Assembly: GCA_029287755.1 (NCBI GenBank)
Contig: JARFQM010000184.1
Coordinates: 1-11,636, forward strand
Direction of reading: 5' to 3'
DNA: 11,636 nt
From: Desulfofustis sp.
GTDB taxonomy: Bacteria > Desulfobacterota > Desulfobulbia > Desulfobulbales > Desulfocapsaceae
Below are positions 6,651-11,636 of this stretch, piece by piece. The position numbers and the translations under genes are program-made. The notes beneath the pieces are model-generated. The model did no database searches and was not told the origin of the DNA. It worked only from the letters and a program-made list of their open reading frames with translations. Positions within the stretch are counted from its first letter, which is position 1, and each line of letters starts with the position of its first letter.

Positions 6651-6668
6651 GCCGAGGAAAAACTCGGC
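6651..6668. terminator. hairpin after the enolase gene, weak terminator candidate
   Basis: GCCGAG-GAAAAA-CTCGGC has a 6-bp stem and begins 4 bases after the enolase stop. No T-run follows on the plus strand, and only ATTT follows on the minus strand, where it would lie 58 bases beyond the stop of the small gene at 6726. Any termination activity is uncertain. Confidence 0.35.
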
Positions 6669-6725
6669 TGCTGCAGCGACAAGCACTGCAGTCCTTCGGC
6701 AGGAGAGTAAGTGTCCGGCTGGGAT

Positions 6726-6920
6726 TTATTTGAGAGTTTTCTGACCCTTGGCAGGTGCGTCCTCGTTGTTGTAGAGATCAAACTCTTTAGCCAGAAAACT
6801 GACAAAGTCATCTTCGAACTGACGGGCGCTCAGGCCGGAGAAGTATTTGAGCTTCAATCTTCTCTGGTCGGCTTTGGAACTTTTACCCCAGAGTTTCAAG
6901 ACCTTTCGTGCAGTATACAT
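6726..6920 (-). CDS. small helical hypothetical protein, paralogue B
   Basis: The ATG at 6920 gives 64 residues and has GGGAGGTG at an ideal distance. A GTG two codons upstream overlaps the ribosome site and is rejected. The protein is basic at the N-terminus and shares the family pattern: V7-L8-K9-L10-W11, D18-Q19-R20, and a hydrophobic F-V-x-F-L-A block ending at A44, 33 residues after the Trp. No transmembrane segment or signal peptide is visible, and I recognise no named family. It reads in the same direction as paralogue C, 91 bases away, and converges on the enolase gene. Confidence 0.7.
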   Translation of the reverse strand: MYTARKVLKLWGKSSKADQRRLKLKYFSGLSARQFEDDFVSFLAKEFDLYNNEDAPAKGQKTLK

Positions 6921-7011
6921 AAACACCTCCCATTATAGCCCGGGAAACGATCCTGTGTGGTGAGTTCCAGGGTTGATTAGACCTGTGGGTATTTCATCTA
7001 CTTGTCCGCAC

Positions 7012-7218
7012 TCAGAGGCGTCGTTCACGATTATTCAGGTTTTCAGCCAGCGGCTTGATCTCCTGGCGGTCATCAGCCAATCTCAGGGCCAGGAATCTGA
7101 CGAAGTCAGCCTTGCTGAAATGGTCGCCATGCTGACTGAGAAACTGGCGCATGAGCCGCTGCTTCTCAGAGAGTTCCATGAAATTCCACAGTTTCATGAA
7201 GGAATCAGAAGTGCCCAT
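7012..7218 (-). CDS. small helical hypothetical protein, paralogue C
   Basis: The ATG at 7218 follows a near-perfect AGGAGGTG ribosome site and gives 68 residues; an upstream in-frame start would run through that site. The family pattern is clear: F7-M8-K9-L10-W11, K19-Q20-R21, and D-F-V-R-F-L-A ending at A44, again 33 residues after the Trp, followed by a charged C-terminal tail. Only the Gln-Arg position is shifted by one relative to the other two copies. With paralogue B it may form a two-gene unit from the promoter at 7294-7322. Its function is unknown; its size and charge would suit a small protein-binding factor (inference). Confidence 0.72.
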   Translation of the reverse strand: MGTSDSFMKLWNFMELSEKQRLMRQFLSQHGDHFSKADFVRFLALRLADDRQEIKPLAENLNNRERRL

Positions 7219-7293
7219 AATCACCTCCTGAAGCAAAGGTTTTCTGAGGCAGGTACAGCCACGTCGGGGGATACAGCCTGTAAATTCCAGCTG

Positions 7294-7327
7294 GATATAG
7301 AATAATGACTAATTGTTGTCAGGACAA
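7294..7327 (-). promoter_or_regulatory. sigma-70-like promoter with overlapping inverted repeat, for small genes C and B
   Basis: On the minus strand CTGACA (7317-7322) and TATATC (7294-7299) are separated by 17 bases; they match the consensus at five and four positions. The start would be near 7287, giving a leader of about 70 bases before the ATG at 7218. TTGTC-AG-GACAA (7316-7327), a 12-bp inverted repeat, overlaps the -35 element and could be an operator. Confidence 0.45.
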
Positions 7328-7772
7328 TACCACAGTAGAAAATCACACCCCTGACAGAAAATCTACTGACCATCCTAAATATTTGTAATTTATTTTATTT
7401 TTAAAAATGTGCCTAGTCGATAACGTTGCCGGCACCACCACATAGTGGTGTTATAACTGACAATTTTTTAAATCCACCACTTTTATTCATCACCCCCCTG
7501 CTTCTTTGCCTCTTCCCGGCCAGTCTTCTGAGGCCGGCAGGCGTCTGTTACACAATCCGGGTTCATTGTCATATCCTCTGACAACAGCGTTTTGCAGCAG
7601 GTCTTCTCCATTCTTTTACCTCGCCATGCGTGGCAGCACTGCCTGCAGACGGAACCTGGAGAAGAAATAGTTGCCTTCCATACATTTTTCGGATATGGTG
7701 ACCCAATTGTAACAGTTGTAATATTTTTTATTGCAATAATGTAATATACTACTCGAGGAGGATCGATTCCAG
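7328..7772. other. intergenic region before amt, no gene seen
   Basis: This divergent region has no convincing open frame. It is AT-rich around 7370-7410 and contains several modest hairpins: CACCAC-ATA-GTGGTG near 7440, CCGGCC/GGCCGG near 7517-7540, and GGCAG-CA-CTGCC at 7632-7643. Nearest amt are TTGTAA (7707-7712), TTGTAA (7716-7721) and TTGCAA (7731-7736), repeats that may be protein sites. I found no sigma-54 promoter with correct spacing here and no strong sigma-70 promoter. Confidence 0.5.
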
Positions 7773-9065
7773 ATGAAACTACTTAGCTGCCCCTTTGCTC
7801 TGCTTCTGCTGCTCCTTTCAGGTTCCTCAGCTTTCGCCGCCGAGGCTATCGATACCGGCGACACCGCCTGGATCATTGTCGCCACCGCTTTGGTCATGGT
7901 TATGACGCCGGCCGGACTGGCACTCTTTTACGGCGGTATGTCCCGTTATAAAAACCTGCTCAACACCTACGCCATGACCTTCGTCGCCTACTGCCTGGGC
8001 TCCGTGGTCTGGGTCATGTGGGGGTACTCGCTGGCCTTCGGCCCTGACGTGTCCGGCATTGTCGGCGGCCTCAACCACGCCTTTCTGGCCGGTATCGGGG
8101 TGGACAGCGTCTCCGGTACGATCCCGACTCTGGTGTTCGTCGTCTTTCAGATGACCTTCGCGGCAATCACCGTTGCCCTGGTGCTCGGATCGGTGGTCGA
8201 CCGCATGAAGTTTTCCTCCTGGATCGTCTTCACCATCCTCTGGCTCACCTTTATCTACTCTCCCATCGCCCACTGGGTATGGGGCGGCGGCTGGATGGGG
8301 GCAATGGGGGCGCTCGACTTCGCCGGCGGTACCGTAGTTCATATCAATGCAGGTGTGGCCGGGCTGGTGCTCTCTTACGTGGTGGGTAAACGTATCGGTT
8401 ATGGCAAGACCCCGATGTTCCCTTCCAGCGTTTCCCTGACCGCCCTGGGGGCCGCCCTGCTCTGGTTTGGCTGGTTCGGGTTCAATGCCGGCAGCGAACT
8501 TGCCGCCGACGGCATTGCCGCCTCCGCCTTTCTGGTCACCAACACCTCTGCGGCAATGGGAGCCCTGGGCTGGATGGGCGCCGAATGGCTGATCAACAAA
8601 AAGCCGACCCTGCTGGGCCTCGCCTCGGGCGTCGTCGCCGGCCTGGTGGCCATTACCCCTGCCGCCGGCTTCGTCGGCCTGATCTCTTCTCTGATAATTG
8701 GCGGGGTGGCAGGCGTACTCGGTTTCTTCAGCGTGGCCATTCTGAAAAGCAAAATCGGCTACGACGATTCGCTTGATGCCTTTGGCGTTCACGGCATGTG
8801 CGGTATCTGGGGCGCTCTGGCCACTGGACTGTTCGCCAACCCGGCAATCAATGAACTCGGCAAAGGTCTGTTCTTCGGGAACCCGGGACAGCTCCTTATC
8901 CAGGCTGTCTCGATTGTCGGCACCATGGTCTTCACCGCCATAGGCACCCTGGTCGTAGTCCATATCACCAAGGCGGTCACCGGCGGTCTCCGGGTGAGCG
9001 AAGAAGATGAGGTGCTGGGCCTTGACACCGCCATTCACGGTGAGAGAGCCTTCGAGATCGAGTAA
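7773..9065 (+). CDS. amt: Amt-family ammonium transporter
   Basis: The product has 430 residues. A signal peptide covers about residues 1-22 (Leu-rich core, cleavage after AFA). It is followed by the eleven membrane segments usual for bacterial Amt channels, which conduct ammonium across the inner membrane as trimers. Family marks include the signature DFAGGTVVHINAG, with the acidic D182 and the first pore His at H190. W170 lies in VWGGGW. The second pore His H340 lies in FGVHGMCGIWG. The length is normal and no key residue is missing. The ATG at 7773 follows GAGGAGG by 11 bases. The PII gene follows 106 bases downstream on the same strand, the standard partnership in which uridylylation-controlled PII blocks the channel when nitrogen is plentiful. 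Confidence 0.97.
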   Translation: MKLLSCPFALLLLLLSGSSAFAAEAIDTGDTAWIIVATALVMVMTPAGLALFYGGMSRYKNLLNTYAMTFVAYCLGSVVWVMWGYSLAFGPDVSGIVGGLNHAFLAGIGVDSVSGTIPTLVFVVFQMTFAAITVALVLGSVVDRMKFSSWIVFTILWLTFIYSPIAHWVWGGGWMGAMGALDFAGGTVVHINAGVAGLVLSYVVGKRIGYGKTPMFPSSVSLTALGAALLWFGWFGFNAGSELAADGIAASAFLVTNTSAAMGALGWMGAEWLINKKPTLLGLASGVVAGLVAITPAAGFVGLISSLIIGGVAGVLGFFSVAILKSKIGYDDSLDAFGVHGMCGIWGALATGLFANPAINELGKGLFFGNPGQLLIQAVSIVGTMVFTAIGTLVVVHITKAVTGGLRVSEEDEVLGLDTAIHGERAFEIE

Positions 9066-9105
9066 CCGGGCGATCCTGAAATTAACCCATCCAAGCACCG
9101 CAGGA

Positions 9106-9151
9106 AGCCGGGCTCAGCCGCGGGGAGCGGCCCAAAGGCTCTGCCCCGGCT
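9106..9151 (+). other. strong GC-rich hairpin between amt and glnK
   Basis: AGCCGGG (9106-9112) pairs with CCCGGCT (9145-9151), and an inner stem GCCGC-GGGGA-GCGGC occupies 9117-9131. No T-run follows, so it is not a simple terminator. It may act as an mRNA stability or partial-termination element that sets amt and glnK levels differently (inference). Confidence 0.45.
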
Positions 9152-9153
9152 GA

Positions 9154-9510
<357 letters not shown>

Positions 9511-9531
9511 CTCGACCTGCCCGCAAGCCGG

Positions 9532-10077
9532 CTATCCCCCTGCCGAAACCGCTTCGAGCAGCGCCGAAACCGGCGGATGGTCTCCCGCCTGCTGTTCCCT
9601 GAACAGAAAGCGCAGCTCGTTGCCGGGCCCGATCACCGCTGCACCGCCCAGCTGCAGGGCGCTGCCCTGAAGCGTTCCAGGACGAATACCGGCTTTTATG
9701 GCCGAAAGCGCAGAGCGCAGAGGTTTGAGGCCAAGCAATTTGCCAATGCCGGAGGAGAATCCCAGTGCCTGGTAAGCCTCCCGCGAGGGATCGGCAAAGA
9801 GGTCTGAGCCGAAACCAGTGATTTTCCTGAACTCGGGCAGATGCACTGACTCACCGGGGCCGATAACCGCCAGCCTGCTCTGTTTCGCCTTAAACTGGTC
9901 CTCGTATTTGCTAAGTTCAGCAACCTGCTGACGACAGAGCATTCAGCCAAAATGCCTGACCAAAACAAGTACCGCCGTCTGGGTGGCCCACAGGTCGCGC
10001 AGGGCTGCTTTCTGCCCCTGTTCATTGTAGACGCCGAGCCGGCCAAGCTGCTCAACCGAGACATTGTATCCTGCCAT
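9532..10077 (-). CDS. selenocysteine-containing peroxiredoxin-like protein (AhpC-TSA_2/PRXL2-SelU type), UxxC
   Basis: Read through the TGA at 9943-9945, the gene encodes 181 residues of a thioredoxin-fold redox protein. The motif VRHFG-U45-M-L-C48-R-QQVAEL is exactly where relatives have FGCxxCREQVAEL, so the TGA replaces the first Cys of CxxC. Homology runs on both sides: an N-terminal AALRDLW-VLVLVRHFG segment before it, and FADPSREAYQALGF, LQLGGAAVIGPG and AGDHPP after it. A SECIS-like hairpin starts 11 bases beyond the TGA. The ATG at 10077 follows AAAGGGG by 5 bases; an ATG five codons upstream has no such site. The likely role is reduction of peroxides or other oxidants in the cytosol, since no signal peptide is present. 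A nonsense pseudogene is the alternative, but exact placement at the catalytic Cys makes it unlikely. Confidence 0.87.
9917..9931 (-). promoter_or_regulatory. bacterial SECIS-like hairpin for selenocysteine insertion
   Basis: In the mRNA sense, TCAGC-AGGTT-GCTGA forms a 5-bp stem with a 5-base loop. It begins 11 bases after the TGA, so the loop opens 16 bases downstream and has G at its second and third positions. This is the spacing and loop content expected of bacterial SelB-binding elements. A lower TGCT/AGCA pairing (9938-9941 with 9909-9912) could extend it. Confidence 0.75.
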
Positions 10078-10302
10078 ATTTTCCCCTTTCATAGCACTGC
10101 ACCAGACATACTCTCTAGTTAGACAAAATTGCGGCGACCCTGCCGGCTCTCTCAGAAAATCGATACTGCTGTTTCTACAATAAGCACATTTGAGTGTGCA
10201 GCGGAAGAAATTGAAACAGGCGCCAGCCAGAGAGATGCGGGCGTTTCTGGTAAACCTGCCCACCTGGTCGATTTTTTCCCTCCTGTACCTATATTCTGGC
10301 TT

Positions 10303-11274
10303 ATGACTCGCCTGACCATTGCCTATGCCAACCACCGACCGGAGACGCTGCCGCTCTGCCAGCCCTTGATGGAGCAGCATCAGCGGATTATCCTGGAGGA
10401 GCCTCCCCACCCTTTGTTTCCCAGGATGATTCGCGGGCAGGTCAGTACGGAGGACTATCTGCTCGATCAGGACATCGAGTACCCGGCTTTCAGCCAGCAG
10501 CAGTGTCTTATGCTGCAGAGCTTTTTCAGTGGCGGGATAGAACTCCTGCAGGTTGAGCCCTATATCGAGCACTTAATCCAGGTCCAGGACTTTTTCGCCG
10601 AGGGAAACGGACCCGAGAATCTGGACAAATCCACGCTTCGCTACCAGGTCTATCTGAGGGAAAAGGAGGCGACCCGAACCCTGATCGATTTTTACCAGGC
10701 GGTGCGGGGAGACGATTTTTCACACTTAATCGAGTCGGTCAAAAACTTTGCCTGGGCCGACGCACGGCGATTTGCTCTGCGCGATCAACTCAGGGCCCAG
10801 GCCATTGTCAACAATCTCATTGATACGCATCCCACCTGCGTGGAAGCTGGGCCCATGCATCTGCTGCTTTACCATAACCTGCGCCCTCTGGTGCCCCCGG
10901 ACTGGTCTCTCAAGCCGGTATTCGTGGAGCATCGGGGCCTTCAGCAGCTGGGGTTGAAATCGGGACTTTACGGTCCTGGCGATCAGCTTACCGTACACTG
11001 CCTGTTTCAGCGTCAGCTGCAGGCCGAACATGCCGACCTGCTGTGCGCCCGCACCCTTGTTTTTATGAAGATTGTAGGCCAGGATGAATACTCCGGCCAG
11101 AATGGTCCCTTCCCCCACCTGCGCGATGAGGCGCGGGCGGCATCACTGGTAAATAAGCTGAGCTTCGAACAATGCCGCCTCCTCTTTGGGAAGATTCGTG
11201 ATAGGTCAGCGGCAGCGGCCGCCGATCTTGTGCGTGAGCACCTTTCCGGCCCCCCGGCGAAACCTTTGCCCTGA
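10303..11274 (+). CDS. conserved-looking hypothetical protein, 323 residues
   Basis: The frame is open from 10129, but the first Met giving a sensible start is the ATG at 10303, before MTRLTIAYANHRPETL; the 58 residues upstream of it look non-coding. No clear ribosome site precedes it. The protein is soluble, with no signal peptide or membrane segment. It begins with a short strand-like stretch followed by His-Arg-Pro-Glu (residues 10-13). Later come EEPPHPLF (34-41), an acidic-aromatic region with QVEPYIEHL (about 91-99), a helical charged middle, and VEAGPMHLLLYHNL with two His near residue 190. The scattered His and Glu could bind metal, but I name no function. It diverges from the selenoprotein gene across about 225 bases in which I saw no confident promoter. 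Confidence 0.7.
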   Translation: MTRLTIAYANHRPETLPLCQPLMEQHQRIILEEPPHPLFPRMIRGQVSTEDYLLDQDIEYPAFSQQQCLMLQSFFSGGIELLQVEPYIEHLIQVQDFFAEGNGPENLDKSTLRYQVYLREKEATRTLIDFYQAVRGDDFSHLIESVKNFAWADARRFALRDQLRAQAIVNNLIDTHPTCVEAGPMHLLLYHNLRPLVPPDWSLKPVFVEHRGLQQLGLKSGLYGPGDQLTVHCLFQRQLQAEHADLLCARTLVFMKIVGQDEYSGQNGPFPHLRDEARAASLVNKLSFEQCRLLFGKIRDRSAAAAADLVREHLSGPPAKPLP

Positions 11275-11386
11275 GGCAATGGTTTTCATCAACAGCAATT
11301 AGTGATTAAAGTAATGTTCGTCACCGAAAAGCCATACGGCGCGCACCTGCTGACAGAAATCAGCAGCCTCTAACTCAGGAGCCCAG

Positions 11387-11636
11387 ATGACCATGATGAC
11401 GAAAGCGAGCTGGTATGCCGCTGCCTGCCTTGCCGTTCTCAGCAGCAGCTCCCTGGTCCATGCCGGAGAAGCAGATGTGATCGAGGCCAGAGTCGACCAG
11501 AATGCGGCGGGAACATACGACTTCACCGTTACCGTCCAGCACGCAGATGAGGGATGGAACCACTATGCCGACAAGTGGGAGGTTCTAGATGATCAGGGCC
11601 GGGTGGTGGCCACCCGCGTTCTGCACCACCCCCACG
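11387..11636 (+). CDS. secreted/periplasmic hypothetical protein, 3' end cut by window
   Basis: The ATG at 11387 has AGGAG 5 bases upstream and opens a frame that stays open for 83 codons to the edge. Residues 1 to about 26 form a Sec signal peptide (AAACLAVLSSSSLVHA, then GEADV). The exported part starts with a beta-strand-like stretch TYDFTVTVQHAD, then GWNHYADKWEVLD and RVLHHPH. This resembles a family of small uncharacterised periplasmic proteins in proteobacteria with the same HYADKW and RVLLHPH segments; their role is unknown to me. The His cluster near the cut end may bind metal. It is separated from the preceding gene by 112 bases without an obvious terminator. Confidence 0.72.
   Translation, partial: MTMMTKASWYAAACLAVLSSSSLVHAGEADVIEARVDQNAAGTYDFTVTVQHADEGWNHYADKWEVLDDQGRVVATRVLHHPH

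Noticed and set aside
7631..7647. Possible sigma-54 promoter TGGCAGCACTGCCTGCA upstream of amt
   Set aside because: The GG and GC dinucleotides are 11 bases apart and not 10, a spacing that sigma-54 does not tolerate; the bases are better described as a short inverted repeat.
7827..9098. Open frame of 423 residues on the minus strand opposite amt
   Set aside because: It lies antisense to a clear Amt gene, and its protein is rich in Gly, His, Asp and Glu, as expected from the complement of a GC-rich membrane-protein gene.
9943..10572. Open frame of 209 residues on the minus strand and the separate 136-residue frame after it
   Set aside because: These are the two halves of the selenoprotein gene split at its TGA codon; the part above 10077 overlaps the divergent gene and is not coding.

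Overview
The window looks like chromosome of an anaerobic deltaproteobacterium (Desulfobacterota; a Desulfuromonas- or Desulfobulbus-type lineage would fit). The reasons are tandem MinD-type ATPases with inserted ferredoxin domains, a NifX-like protein under a sigma-54 system, an in-frame TGA read as selenocysteine, and an amt-glnK pair. This placement is inferred from gene content only. No rRNA, tRNA, CRISPR array or insertion sequence was seen.

Positions 1-2831 (minus strand) form one tightly packed operon. In transcription order it holds a NifX/NifB-C-like cofactor-binding protein, a small basic protein of unknown function, a degenerate receiver-domain protein, and two MinD-superfamily ATPases with two 4Fe-4S motifs each. 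The second ATPase runs off the left edge. Two of the junctions are ATGA overlaps. A textbook -24/-12 sigma-54 promoter (2881-2896) sits 50 bases before the first gene. Two 16-bp inverted repeats of form GTCGC-N6-GCGAC lie about 130 and 165 bases upstream of the predicted transcription start and look like enhancer sites. The next gene upstream (3180-4559) encodes a PAS/AAA+/Fis sigma-54 activator. Regulator, enhancers, promoter and operon therefore make a self-contained module that may build or carry metal clusters.

Positions 4803-7772 hold a mandelate-racemase-subgroup enolase enzyme (5499-6647) flanked by three minus-strand genes for 64-68 residue proteins (4803-5003, 6726-6920, 7012-7218). 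The three appear to be paralogues of one small helical family that I do not recognise. The enolase gene has a long leader containing a terminator-like hairpin.

Positions 7773-9510 carry amt and glnK, the ammonium channel and its PII regulator, with a strong hairpin between them. Convergent to them is a 181-residue thioredoxin-fold peroxiredoxin-like protein (9532-10077, minus). Its reading frame is interrupted by a TGA exactly where the family has the first Cys of CxxC, followed by a SECIS-like hairpin, so I read it as a UxxC selenoprotein of the SelU/PRXL2 type. The right end has a 323-residue protein of unknown function (10303-11274) and the start of a secreted protein (11387 to the edge).
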